NCBI GenBank assembly: GCA_029706075.1
Contig: JAINUG010000031.1
Location: 2,277,001-2,341,000 of the forward strand
Reading direction: 5' to 3'
DNA: 64,000 nucleotides
From: Aldrovandia affinis
Taxonomy: Eukaryota > Chordata > Actinopteri > Notacanthiformes > Halosauridae
The notes under the pieces were generated by a model that saw nothing but the letters and a program-made list of their open reading frames with translations, did no database searches and was not told the origin of the DNA. The first letter of the stretch is position 1, and every line of letters begins with the position of its first letter. Positions 29,331 to 42,900 of this stretch are shown piece after piece. Position numbers and translations under genes: made by a program.

Positions 29331-32300
29331 GCATTCCCTGTGCTCCATGCACACCGAGCACATAGATATGGATGGGGATATTTCTTTCCCCTCTCTCTGT
29401 AGATAAATGAAGATGTGTCTGAAGAACTGCACAGGTAGTTTGTTGCTGGTATGGGACACTGGTGTCTGGGACAATCCACTCTGAGGTAATAAGCCCTCGG
29501 TGGGCTGGTCATAGGGATCCATGTCTGTGCATTTCTATCGTAATTAGAGCCTGTAATAGGTGACTTATAGTCCTGCGGCCCAAGAAAGATTACCCCCCGC
29601 TCTCGAGTTAATGATGAGGCTTATACAACATGGCAAATGAAGGCCACTCTGCCTCATTTCCGCTGTGTCTCTCCGCGCAGGTTTTGCGACGGCGTTGCTC
29701 AGGTGGCCTGGTTTTTATCAGAACTAATGGTGCGTCTCAACCGAAAGTGCTGTCGTAGGATTACTTTCCCTCTTGTTATATTAACATGCGCCACACATCC
29801 GGCTCAGAGGAACCAAATGCATATCAAATATGCATTTCAAAGCCAATGTTATGCTTTGCCATAGGAGTGATTTCTCCCAAAGCAGAGGCTGAATACCGCG
29901 CAGATGTGTAAGTGATTCGTGTGTTTCTGGGACTGTGATCCAGACATCAAGATTATGGAGAATTATTACTCGGTTGTATCATTAGAAGAGTTTTTGTTTG
30001 TTTGTTTTAAACTTGCCCACGCACAACGTCTTAGCCGTCGCACAAACCGAGGCTTAAAGATTTGCCTCTATCTTTTTCCTGTAGCTGGATTCATCCTGAT
30101 TGAAAACACCGGCATGATAGGTGTCGATGTGGATGATTTTTATTTTTGTGTGGTTCAGTTTCTTGGCTTAACGGCGTTAAATAAACTGACCCTATTTCAA
30201 AGGATTTTCCTCCCGGGCTCCCTATCTCTCTCTCTCTCTCTCTGTCTGTCCATTTCCCTTTGACTTTATGCACAACATTCATTGTTTAGTTTTTTTTATA
30301 TCAACTCAGCCTAATCTGATTTATCATTGAGAGAAAATATTTCTCACCACTGAACAGAAAGAAATCAATTACGGCGTGCTCATTTTACCTTCCACTTTAC
30401 AAATATCCTCCAAAGGAAGAAATCCTGTTCTTTTGGAAAGCCGGTTTCCTAGGTAAATGTGGAAATATTGATTGAATAAAAGAAACATACTCCCCAAGTT
30501 ATGACCAGATATCTCCATAATATTTCCTTTGAGGGAACAATTATGGAGAGCAATATGCCCAGCAGGGATTCTATAGCCCAGGCTCTCTGTGATATTGTAC
30601 ATTTCTCCCCTTTACTCATATTCTACTTATTCAGCAATACCCCCCACCTTTCTGTCTGCATTTATCTCCAGTCAAATCAAAGGCTTTGAGGCAGAGCATG
30701 ACTGGGATTATCGGGAATAAATGTTGATGCAAATAAATGTTCTAACCAGATATAGTAACTCAGAGAAACTGTATTCACAGAAACTGAATTTACAATTTTA
30801 ATTAATGTTTGCACCATATAACATCCCGTTGTACAGTACAGTCAGGTGTTTTTATATGCCTTTGGAGAGTTCCAGCATTTCCCAGCTAAGGGGTCAAATG
30901 AATGAGGTAAGTGCTTTTCATTAAATTAAGTACAGTATTAAGAGTATGGACAGTACCTTGCGATCAATCCATTAATGTTTTTTTTTTACTATGTCCACAA
31001 AAAACTCAAAGGAAGTTGTGGTCTATTCAAATTTAAATCAAGCATTCGTTTTTTCATACATGGATGGTAACCTGCAATTTCACCTGAGTCTGATTGTTTG
31101 GAATTTTTATTCTTTATTGAAATGATTATGATCTTTTCTCATGTGTAATTCATGTGGGGCAAGATTAAGAAGATATATTGTGCTTCCTATCCTTTTCTCT
31201 CTCTGCCTGTCCCACCACATTTTAAAAATGAAACAAAATTGACAAATGAAAGGAAAAACGCTATGTGATATGTCAATTGCCTATGCACTGGAACCATCTC
31301 ACTTTGGGAAATGAATTTTTAGCATTATACGGTCATTTACCAATAGATCTGTATATTTTTTCTCAGGTGAAACACTGATTCTGATGTGATATTGTGGAAA
31401 AATGGGTGATGGGTGTGATTGGAATTTTTTTTAAAGATTTGGAGTTGTTTGTACTTATTGCATGTCCATTACTCAATTCTGAATGTTAGCCCTATCCTTG
31501 TCTCTGGCGCTGAAATCACCCTGCTGTTATTTATAATGTATTTGACTTGCAAGTCTTCCTTGCTAGCAGATTCCTCTGGCACATATGGTTTAGTGCTTGC
31601 TTATCATCATTGCGACCGCAGGAACCTGAAATTAGAGCCTGGAATGTGTGGAAATGGATATCTTCTTGCATACAAATTACTTTTGTATTCAATATCAAAT
31701 CTTAGCATACCCAAGGCGTACTTTAACTTGTAAAAGGATAAAGGAAACGGTAACATCTTACTGGATACACTTAGTTCATCATTCGCATATGAACTATTAA
31801 TTTAGCGTTGTACATTACCATATTTAAGCATGGGATATAATTAAATTCATTCCTGTAACAGAGGCCTTTGGAAATATTCCGTTTTTGCTTACGAGTCAAA
31901 TTTCGTGGTTGCAGACATTGCGAAGACATATTTCCCATTTCAGAAATGCATTTCCCTGGGCCCTTTAACTCACCCCACATAGATAACTCACAACTACAGC
32001 ACGACTTGATTCTTACTGTTAATGCACCACTTCGTCCTCCTTTGGAAACCGAGAAATTGAGTGCGTTTCTCCGAAAGACTAAATGTATATCTAGCATACT
32101 TTAAAATAAGTAATAAAACGTCCTGGAAGGGTCTTCACGATGTTGTTTTCTGATAAATATTTTATGAGATAAAGGTCTGGGCAAAGGAAAATGTGTTCAA
32201 TGTTGAAAATAAATCACTGGGTGAAATTGAATGTACAGGTACGCACTACTGGGTTGCAGTCATTCCTGTTGGTAAAACAATCAGAATAAATGTATTTTAA

Positions 32301-32411
32301 TGAAGGGCCTGTCCACCAATTATGACTTTATAAGTATGTCATCTAGATCTGTATTCAATCATTGGCCGTAGTTTGGACGTGGTTGACACGACGCAGGTTC
32401 TATTGTATACC

Positions 32412-32455
<44 letters not shown>

Positions 32456-33555
32456 GTTTGACTTAATGTAGGTATATGCTTAGCTCCACAGCACAGAAAG
32501 GTCGCCGTACAGTCATATTATACCTCGCAGTTGAGCAGCACACACAGCGAGGATTGCATTATGTTATGTCCTAAGTTATATCTCACAGTTGGATAACAGA
32601 TAAACGGGAAGGTTATTTGCATATGCTGTGCCCTGTGTTATATCTCACATCTGGATAGCGCATAAACTGTGATTATTTCCGTATTCTGACTCCCCGTGGT
32701 GCAGCTGCTGTGAAACCCCAGCTGTTTGGTGCTCGCTCTTTCTGTTTAGTGACGTCACGCTCGTATTACCGCTTTAGGCATATAGGCCAACAAACACCAG
32801 ATTCCCTAATACTCACATGCCCCAACATGAGATAAACAAGCGTAATCTATTGAATGGTAATGAAGGAGGGTTGTATTGAGGAAAGAACAGATGACATTTT
32901 TCGATGACTGCGAAGGGTTCCCCGCAGGCCGTCTGGCGCTGGTCACTGTTCCCACGAATTTACGAGTTATCTGAAAGAAGTGGCTAGGACAGAGATACCG
33001 AGCCCTGTGTAACGGACGCTCCACATAACCTTGGGTTGTCGGCGGTGTCCATTGCCTAGGAGAAAGCATTATAGCGCTGTTAGAAAACCATTAGTCACAA
33101 CAGTAGTCCAGATCTGGATATGCATCACAAAATAACATCATTTTATATCTTATATTTGACATAACTAGTAGGGAACAGATACCGGATATTTACCTGTGTG
33201 ATCATTTCTATAATTAATATTCAAGTCATGAGTTCGTTTAGCCCCTTTCATTACTACAGTTAGTCGGAGTCGGGCATTGATTTTGTTTTTATATCAATTA
33301 TTATGGGAAGGAGGTGCAGTTGAACGCAATTTGGTTTTACTCTTGGGATATGCTCATTTGTACAAATAGTTTACCTCCCGGTTTCCACACAATTTGCCCA
33401 TAAATATTGCTATTACACAGAGATGAGTTCCGCTCATCAGTGTATAAGAAACTCATCTTGAACAAAGAATCTGAAATTGCCCTCTTAAATAGCCCCATCC
33501 TCTGTTTGATCCCTATTCGGATGAATCGCGTGCCATCATTAGGACAGACTCATCT
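29331..33555. other. Intergenic DNA, no gene seen
   Basis: Mostly A/T-rich single-copy-looking sequence. A TC run lies at 30221-30243 and a TG run at 32414-32452. Several short open frames (for example 29919-30263, 31419-31733) have no family resemblance, no splice context and no codon bias, and are judged chance. Confidence 0.55.
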
Positions 33556-33559
33556 GGTA

Positions 33560-34192
33560 AACTATGACATCACTTAGCGGACTTGAAATATGGCAAATGG
33601 GGCGGGGGCTTCGCACGTGTTTTGAATGGGTAGGGCAGGTTTGCAATCCTCTTGTCAAATCGATCGCAACTGGGGAGGAGTGCGGCGAGCAACTATCACC
33701 TCAAACATCACCATCATTCAGATTTTCACCAGCGGTTAGTGGATCTGAGAATTCGAGCGTGCAGAGATATAGGCTCGCGTATGAACTTGCCAGGAACATC
33801 ATTAAAACTGAACTTGAAAGCCGCCTTTTTGGATTTACTCACTTTTACGCGACTTTTTATGTGGGTGTAGAAGTGACTTTCCCTTCCTCAGCAGCCTTTT
33901 TCATTTTCTTCCTTGCTCTGTGCGGTGAAGCGGTAATATGGCCAAAATATGCGCGCCACCTACTTCTAAATAAAGAAACCACAGGTCGCTGTTGTGCAGT
34001 GGCATCTCTGCTTTGCGTTCGCCCGTCCAGAGGTCCGCCTGTAGTCTCCGCGCGATGGACTGGCAGGTTTTGGGGTTGCCCTGCATTCGGTAATTGGAAT
34101 CAGTGAAGTAAAGAAAAGTAAGACTGTGACCTACCCGAATTCCTTACATTGTGCTTGAGCGGACGAGAATGTCTTCGATTTGATAGATTCGG
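33560..34192 (+). promoter_or_regulatory. Candidate TAFA4 promoter and noncoding first exon
   Basis: The first coding exon of TAFA4 has only one base before its ATG, so a 5' exon must exist upstream. This relatively CpG-rich stretch ends in a strong donor (GATTCGG/GTAAGAAG, cut after 34192) and stands out from its A/T-rich surroundings. A 180-codon open frame (33564-34106) crosses it but has no recognisable domain. This is inference only; the true first exon could lie elsewhere, for example near 35460-35700. Confidence 0.25.
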
Positions 34193-37100
34193 GTAAGAAG
34201 GATTTTTTTACTTGTTAAATTGGTGTATCGATGTTTATATTGACTTCATGACTGGTTTTATTTCAAGTCGCCGTTTAATCCAAGGTTGCGCACGGAAATG
34301 GTAAGTCTCGGTCATTTTTGTTAGGGAAGAATCGGTATTAAATGAACAACTCCAGTTATGGATTATGCGCCTAAAGACATATCTCATGAATGGGACAGAA
34401 ATAGAATGTAGATATCTAAGATCTCCGATTCTCATCGCACCTGACGATTAACTGCAGCCAAACGTGTTAAATTCCCGAAGATGAAATATAGCTACAATTT
34501 CTCTCTGTGTTAAAAAGACGCCGAGTTCATGACTTGATTTCCACGAATTGTTTCGCTGAGATTGCCCGTTTACTACCTGAGTTGCTGAGATACATTCGCT
34601 GTTAGAGCTAGCTCGCCAACTTCGTCAAACCGACGACCTTTATATGCATCTACATAAAATAAAGTCAACGCGAGTGAGGGACTGGGACATTGATCTAGAA
34701 AGGGTTAAATAGGCGATCGTTCTCTGTTCTGCGCCTCTTAACACCTATTGAGTGGAACGCAACGTTGATCCGCTGATCCGGCTGTTTTTCACGGGGTTTT
34801 TAATCATTTCATATAGATCGCCATCGGGAAGAATGGAAAAGAGCAGGACAAATATACTGAGGCACGCAGAGTGCAGATTCCATTAATCCAAGAGTACCCT
34901 TGATTTTAGCATGAATCCACTGGCGGGAATGTTACGGGCAAGAGATAGACAGAGGTAATAGCGGCAGGGCTACCGAGATACAGGGTTGACTATTCTCATT
35001 TTCCTTTACACCTGAATCTTCACGCACGCGCACACTTCTGTGTTTCACACAACGAGCGGAATTGTGCGTTTAAATTATAGCACTTTGATAGAACTACGTA
35101 TACCCTTACCCACCCTCATCTTCACCCACACCTCCACAACCGCCCCCCCTCCCCCCGCCCCACACATCAAATCACCTCCCAATTTGCAAGTTCTTAAACT
35201 GTCTTTATTTTCCTGCCCCCCCCCCCCCCCCACCCCTTTTAAACCAACACCACACACACACACACACACACATGTCATTAGTTTTCCAGTAAAATACAAT
35301 CGGTGGATTGAGAGAGGAACCCAGTGCTCGGAAGGGTTCAGGGACTTAATTCTCATTGACAGCCACATTTGGAGTCAAGCGGAGCAGTTAATCCTACAGA
35401 GATTACTCTCCCACTTTAACCCCCCCTGGACCTTTCCCCTTCGTAGGGGGCAGGCGTCACAGCACTGCCTTTGAGCTTCACTTTGAATGAAGGGAGCGAG
35501 GATTCTCTCCAACATCTGAGAAGCAGCGGCAACCGGCAGCCTTCCTCCCCACAGTGTCAGCCCCTTGGTCCCGCGTTAACTCTCAGCTCCTCCCGAAGTA
35601 CACTTTGCATGTCAATGCGTCTTCTCCGAGGCCCTCCAAATTAGCCGGCAGGACTGGAACTCAGCCCTGCTTCATTAGCCCCGCCTATTTTATGGTTCAA
35701 CATTTTCTCCCTCCCCTGATGGAAGATTTCACGGTTGAATAAATGTGAGGAGCGGTGCCTATTTTTTTGACAGTGCGCGCGAATGAATGAAGAGGCCAGC
35801 CGCCCGTGGTAATGTGTCCAATAAATATGGCACGCGGCTGCTGCGAACAGGTCGACAAATCTCCCCTTTGCTCTCCACTGGCATTAGCAGATTCACTCCT
35901 CGACTCCATGATTGATATATTAAGATTGGAAGGTTAAATCCTGCTGAATAGGAAAACTGCGCCTATAATGGGAATGCTTTTGACGACCGTATTTCTGTTC
36001 CCGGCACTCATTTTCGTCAATCACATGATTGACCGTTGTCAAACATCACCCACGAACGATCGGGTTTGGATGTGAGCTATCCTGACAAAATACTGCAGGG
36101 ACAAATGCAAACTTTTCCCCCCACTTCTCCTCTGTCTCTGGACAGAGCCTGTGGGACGTGCATGGGTCTGGGTCCCTGATTTAACATGGGTTAAACATGG
36201 AGGAGCGGAGGCTAAGATTGGTCTGCTCTTCCAGTGCCCGTCCCATGCATTCAGGTGCCTAGTGAAATAATTAATCATTTGAGATGTATAATAGCTTCCC
36301 TGCTGAGGTGGTTGTGGAGGGGTAGTAGTACTATGGGGTTTTGTTCTATTGAGTATCAGTATAAATTGTCAAATGGTGGAAAGATTAAGATTCCAGGTAT
36401 CAAGAAAAGGCAGAATGTCCTTGCACCTCTGTAAATACTGCCCCCCCCCCACACACACTTTGCTCAAAGTGCACAATACCTTTTATTTCTTAATGCCCAA
36501 TGTGTACAGTTACACTTAATTGAGTCGGAACTGCTTTGAATGCAGACAGCCGCAAACAGCTCAATTAATTCAGCCCTTTTAATTGCATTTAACAGGATTT
36601 GCGCTGATTGATGGATGGCGAAATAAGCTACACCTTTCCTCATAGGGAGTTATTCATGCACAAACATTTACTCAGCCAGCAATGGAGGATTCAGCAGTGT
36701 TCCCTTTGGATGGTGTCTGAGGGCCAATTTAAATTACGCTCGGAAAAACAAAAACAATTTTCCATGTTAATTTAATATAATACAAGATGTGTTTAGAGTT
36801 TATTATAGTTGACTTTGTCGAGCCACCTTTTAGAGATGATCACATCACCTTTGAATTGCTTTGCATAGCACATGGGGTAAAAGACCTTGATGTCAACCAG
36901 ATAAAGGTTTAAAATGCAAACGTCAGCCAGTTTTTCCTCGATACCTTTGTCTCTGGAGCATTGAAGAACATATCAAATAGCCTATACAAGAGCCGGGACA
37001 ATATGGACACGTTCTTCTTTTGTTGTTTCTGTAAAATTAAATAAAATTCTTGATCTGATTCAGCTTTGACAGATTTTGGAGTGTTCATATGAAGTAAGTC

Positions 37101-38575
37101 CACCAGATGGTCCTTGTATGCATGCGGTACGCTTTTCGAATAATATGAATTTTCACTGAAATGTAATTTCTGTAAAAATCTAATATGGTGGAACAAAGCA
37201 GGTATTTCACTGCAGTATGTTACCATCAGTTTTCATACATCTTGTTCAATGAATGCTCTTTTTTTTTCATGTCACAGCAGCTGGTACCTACTCCGGTGCC
37301 TGTGCATACCATTACGCATTTCGAGCGCCTGTGAATAATGTTCGAAATTGCTACGGCATGATGTCACACCACAAGGGACTGTGGTTAATCTGACCCTCCC
37401 TCCCGTCGTGGTGATGGGGCTCACCGGCATCGCGGGCAAATCCACACGCTCGTGATCACCAAGGGACACTGGTGCCATGGGAGTGGGGGAGAAGGACAGA
37501 GAGGTGTCCCCTGTGTCCCGAGTGTGCACGGGTTGCAGTGAGAGGATTATAGGGTTCTTCTGGGAGGGAGAGAGGACGGGCGTGGGAATCAATGAGCGGA
37601 TCTGAGTGCCCTCCTTGGGGTATCAGTGGAATGGTCAAATGCTTCTCCTGAGGAGGAGAGGTGGGGCTGGGTGGGGGTTAGAGGACTATCCTGGGGGAGA
37701 GAGGGATATGATGTCATGCTCTGGAGACTCGGAGACAAATTAATTCACTTATTGACAGCTCTGACACGACTCACTGACTTTGTAAAATGAACAATTGATC
37801 AGTGTTTTGCCGCCCGCCTCTTTGCACGCCCGGCACGTTTGGTCATTAATATAATTACAGGGCAGCCGGCTGCAGCACGATCATTAACAGCAGAGAGGCC
37901 TGAAATAATCAAGATGTTAAGTCTGTCTGCTCGGGGATAGCGTCAGCCCACGCCTTTTGGCCGTGATTGCGGCCCGCCTCATAAGACGATTCTCATCGAT
38001 TGTACTGATCCATAAACAAACAGCATTTAACGAGGCTGCAGAGTCGATGGGCCCACTGCATTCATCAGTGCCAAAGAGCGGGAATTAAGCGAACTTCACA
38101 AACCGAACTCGAACGGAAAATCAAACCCGATCATACGTGGCGGGTTGTTTATATTCGATTAATCATAATTTGGATACAAAGGACACAAAGCACAATTCAT
38201 TTGCATTGTCCTGAGGCGATTTATATTTCGTATTTTTTTTTCTTTTCGTTTCTCGATGGTTCAATTGACTGGGGGGGGGGATCATTCTGACAATGCGGCC
38301 GAGGCAGATTTAATGAGCATTGCGTGAGGCCTTTCTTCACACGGCACTTGTTGTTAGACTGTGGTGGGATTTATTCTCCTCTTAACACTGAACACCACAC
38401 ATCCCACTACTTATGTGCAGGGTAATGCAATCTCAGACAGACATACTGGGGGCAGAGCTCACACATCACCCGTCAACCTCGGTTAATACATTTAATCATA
38501 TTCAATTCGCACAGCGATGAGGCGGATACTGCAAAATGTCAAAATAAAAAAACAATTATTAAGAATAATAAACAT
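34193..38575. other. Probable TAFA4 upstream or first-intron DNA
   Basis: Low in repeats. Simple sequence: C runs at 35148-35233, CA at 35252-35272, a G run at 38270-38280. Several stretches (35740-35960, 36500-36640, 37720-38230) have homeobox-like ATTA words and little repeat content, as in conserved noncoding elements. No gene supported. Confidence 0.5.
37720..38230. promoter_or_regulatory. Candidate conserved noncoding element
   Basis: Non-repetitive, with clustered factor-like words: AAATTAATTCA and CATTAATATAATTAC (homeodomain), ACAATTGATC and GACACAAAGC (SOX/TCF-like), CGATTAATCATAAT, and ATTTGCAT (POU octamer-like). No open frame. Conservation itself cannot be judged from one sequence. 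Confidence 0.3.
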
Positions 38576-38942
38576 GGTCCCCGGGCGGCGTAACGGTAAA
38601 GGCACTCGCCCGGAGTGCCCACTGCGGCCGGGGTTCAATCCCCGGCTGCGCCAGCCTGGCTCTGGCCGCTATTCCCGTTCAGGGGCGGCCAATCGCCGCT
38701 CCAGAGGGAGAAGGGAGGGAAGCCGACAGTCGCTCGCCGCATGCAAAGTGGCTCTGTGTGTATCGGAGTTACGGTGGACAGCTTGGCGAGTTCCGTCTCG
38801 GAGGAGGCGGTTCGGCGCCTTTGTCACCGCCGGTCCCAGGGCTGCAGCAGTGAGCTCGTGGTACGAGGGAAGGCATAGTCAAATTACAAACAGGATACAA
38901 TTGGCTACCAAATTGGGAGAAATATGGGAAAAAATCTGAAAC
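38576..38942 (+). mobile_element. SINE of the Glu-tRNA-headed type, full length
   Basis: A-box region GGCGTAACGGTAAAGGCACT, B box GGGGTTCAATCCCC, body GGCTCTGGCCGCTATTCCCG and CGGAGGAGGCGGTTCGGCGC, and tail ATTGGCTACCAAATTGGGAG. The head differs from 6381 more than the body does, suggesting a subfamily with another tRNA head. Confidence 0.85.
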
Positions 38943-39802
38943 AAAAATGAATGAAATAAATAGTAAACATTTCATTTAAAATTGAAATCCGCATACTCTT
39001 CACTATGGCTTCAGGGACCCCATTCAAAGGAATTAGAGTGAGGCTGGGGAATGAGTGCCAAGGGTTTTGTCTATTTGACGTTTATGCCCATCACTGATCT
39101 GCCCCCCCACACACTTTCACCCTGAGATATTATTGATTTTAATTTACTTTTTGTAGGAGACCAGTGCCTGTGTATATCTCTGTTTTAGAGTCAAAACCTA
39201 ATCTATGTACATCCACACCCCTGTCTGACTTTAAACTCAGAGCTCATAAAAAGGCTGGCGGCCAGACACCAAGATGCCCAGAGTAAACTCTGTGTTCTTG
39301 AGGGAATGTTTATGGGTCTGTCGTCTGAAACTTGTCCATCCACGCCAGCCATTTAATAAAGTGTGGATCAATCCCTGAGCTGTCTCTTCATAGCAGGAAT
39401 ACTTTTCCTCCCTGCTGGTCTAAGGCATTGCTTTTGTAGATGTTAAAATACATTTTCCATTCCTTCTGCCTTCAGTGAATATATAATTTACATTAAAGCT
39501 AATGTTACTGCATATTGGATGCTAGACATTTTTTTGTGTTCCCAAAACAAAATGTAGTAATACGCTAAGTGCATTCTGCATGGCTATGATTATATTCTGC
39601 CCTCAACAACTTGTCCAAGATCAGGCCTATTGTACCGTTTGAAGAAAGCAATAAAACATACCCTGAGCCAGTTAATCGGATCAGAATGTATGTACACCTT
39701 GAGCATACACACCGACCGACGACCTTCAGAAAAAAAAGTATCCTGACGTCTCCTCTGGTTAAAATGCCAAAGCAAAAACGCAGATTTAATACATGACAGG
39801 CA

Positions 39803-39999
39803 TACATTTAGCAGACGCTCTTATCCAGAGCGACTTACAGTTTACATTTCTTTACAATCCATTTATACAGCTGGATATTAACTGAAGCAATTCAAGTACC
39901 TTGCTCAAGGGTACAACGGCAATGTCCCACCTGGGGATTGAACCTGCAACCTTAACGTTACAAGCCCAGTTCCCTAACCATTATACCACACTGCCTGCC
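39803..39999 (-). mobile_element. V-SINE, nearly complete
   Basis: Read on the minus strand: a tRNA-like head GTGGTATAATGGTTAGGGAA with B box GGTTCAATCCC, the conserved core GTACCCTTGAGCAAGGTACT, and tail CTGTAAGTCGCTCTGGATAA GAGCGTCTGCTAAATG. This is the arrangement described for vertebrate V-SINEs. It is the best-preserved copy in the window. Confidence 0.8.
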
Positions 40000-42900
40000 T
40001 AATAAAACGTTGCCTATCAAAAATGAATTGTTGAGGCATTTTTAATCAAATCGCACGAGTTGACAAATTACCGAAGTTTGCTAAGTTAGCTACTGCTAGC
40101 CTTATCTGGTTGTATTTATTTAGCATGTAATAGCATTCGCTAGCTAGCTAACTGCGTGTGAGGAGATACTGATAATCGGTGATGCATGGGAAAAGCGATA
40201 ACGTTTTTTGGAAGTTAACTAGCCTGCTTGAGTTCTGACCAAGTTAGCAGTTATAAAGTTAGCAACTAACTTTCTCTTAAATAAACTATGTAATTTAGCT
40301 ATACGTTCTCTGGATTGTATATAGAAGTGTTAAAAACATAAATCGACACTTGTTGATATTTAAGAAATGCACAGTGTATTTTGAGCTATGCTATTTAATG
40401 TTTTGTGGATATCCGACCTCTCACTACACCCTGACAGGAGCGTGATCAGCGGTGTATGAAAAGTGTGTGAGTCTCAAAGGGCCCTCTCTTCTGTACGGGA
40501 GAAAGAGAGTGCTTGTTGTAGGCTCCTTTCTTATTCTGTGATGTTATATTGTGATAAGCAATGCGATCGTTTGCTCCACGTTTGTGAATAGTTACGTAGT
40601 CGTACCCTTCGCACCGCGGGTAACGAGTCAGGTTATTTTATTCCGCAGAAATGTACAGAAAGAACGTTACAGGAAATCTCAATCCAATCTAAAACAATCT
40701 CAATTGTCAAAAATGTCTCAAGGTTTGAGTCTGAAATTGAGAAGATTGAGAGGTTGTTTATTTATTACCCAAAAGTTACAGAAATGCACAGACCCCCACC
40801 CCACGTTTTCGTCCGCTGGCTAAAACCCGAATTATGTTCACATCCTAGCGACGCCCCATGTAAGAGAACAGACTAGCAATGAGTAAGAACTAGTCATAAA
40901 CAGCCCAGGTAATCACTAATAACGTTAAAGTGAAAACAAATCGCATGCATACCAAACAACGGCATACATTTTTGGATTTTATATGGGTTTATTATGCGTT
41001 AAAAGACGTTTTATAATACACTGTATTGATAGCCTTTATTTTTTTTCTGTCCTGGTTTTAGGTTTTGAAAATCTGGTCACCCTATCAATAGGGAATTAGC
41101 ATTTTCCTTTATTCTCTAATAGATTCCCTACAGTTTGAATCTATTTATTGTATGGTTGATTAATGACCAATTTAAAGAGTAGCAAATGCTATGACAAGCT
41201 AATGATGAGTAGCATTGTACAGTTTCCATACCTAAAAGGGTGATTGTGTCAACCCAGACCCAAACCTGAACAGTTAGGACTTGAACTTGTGAGGACACAC
41301 AAGCCACTCAAATGGTTATGGTTACTTCTGACTATCATCCTCTCCACTGAAATATAGAGGGAAATGTTTGCCACTCCACTGAGTCATTGGATCTTACAGT
41401 ACATGCAAGCCTCCTCGCTGCCTAATGCTCCATAATTTCATCCCAACAATTCAATTCCATTGTAATGGTACCTTACAACCAAACCTAACTCTGACTCTTC
41501 CAGCCAACACAGAAATACAAGGTCTGTTCAAGAGAGGGAATTGGGTTGTTTTCTTATCAGGGCCCTCCTATTTAAATCTCTGATATATTCAGATATACCA
41601 CCGGATTAGGTGTCAGTGTGAGATGGTATTGCGTTTTGTTGTTGCCCTTTTCCAGCCTACTCCATAATTGCCCCCACCCTGAAGTTACCCTGAGATATCT
41701 TTAATATCCTATTTAAATCCAGACCGTGTCCCACAGCCCGAACGGAAATCTCTGTTTTGTGAAGATAAAGTCAACGATCGTTTCATTGAGGACTAACTTG
41801 ACATTTCCAGTTGTTCAGTGGCCCTGGTTTTGTCCCTCTGGCCCATGTTTTATTTATTTATTTATGTCCTTTCTCCAAAAGCTCCTACGTGGACTAAAGA
41901 AGTAACAAAGCATCGCATGTCTTGGTGAGAGGCAAATAGACACGGTTGAACCTGATTCGGTGCTTTGGCGGCAGAAGATTGCTTTATTTCATGTGAACAT
42001 TAAAGACTCAACAGGATCCATAAACTGCATTCGATTGAGGTTGGAGGCTGAAAAGCCGTAATGTTATTATCGGTAATATCTATGGGGGAAATGTGGGTTG
42101 GACAAGCCAAAGCAGTGGGAGATGACTGAAATATTCATCAGCAAATATAAACAGTGGAGCGTCGGCCCGCCATAAATTAGTCCAAAAGTGCAGCAGCGGC
42201 TCTGGGTGTTCCTGTGGAAACGGACGAAACTAGCACGCTGCGGCAGCTCCGGTGAAAACCAAGATAAATGCCGTAATGCTATGCCCTTGAACAGAATTTA
42301 TATTGTGCCCATTCTAGCAAATGTAGAACACTTAGAAAAGCCCATGTTCGGTTCATGGTCATTTCATTCCTCGAAGTGTATTACTTGCCGCATAAGTGGC
42401 TGCGCCAAGTTTCTTTCTCTCATATCTCAGGCCCTGCCAGCCCCTCCAAGACCCCCAACCCCCCCCACACACACACCTTTTGCTCGTTATGCATCTTATC
42501 ATGGAAACCACATTCTAATGCATGGTGCGTATCTCTGCGTGTGCTGTCTCTGGCGGTGACAAATGATGTGGTTTGAATTGATGAAGGCTATTGCTTGTTT
42601 TCATCTTGGTAATTTGTTGACTGAATAATTTGGGTCTGGAAGTTATTTAGCAGGAGATTGGGTGGACCCGCTGCATGGATTATTTTATTTTTTTGGGGGG
42701 GGTCTTTAGAATCAGGTATGCACATCTTTGTGTCTTGATACTTGCGTCTTGTCATAAGCCGAGTATGACCAGAGGTTTGCAGTAGTGGGACACAGTTGGC
42801 CTTGTGCTACCAGACATTTGGTGGGTTTAAATCAACCGTGTTCTATTCAGGTCACCACTGCATTTCCTGGATTTCCTCCCAATGATGCTCCAGGTGCCCA

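Noticed and set aside
33564..34106. 180-codon open frame in the intergenic region
   Set aside because: No domain, no codon pattern, no splice or poly(A) context. Noted only as part of a candidate first exon.
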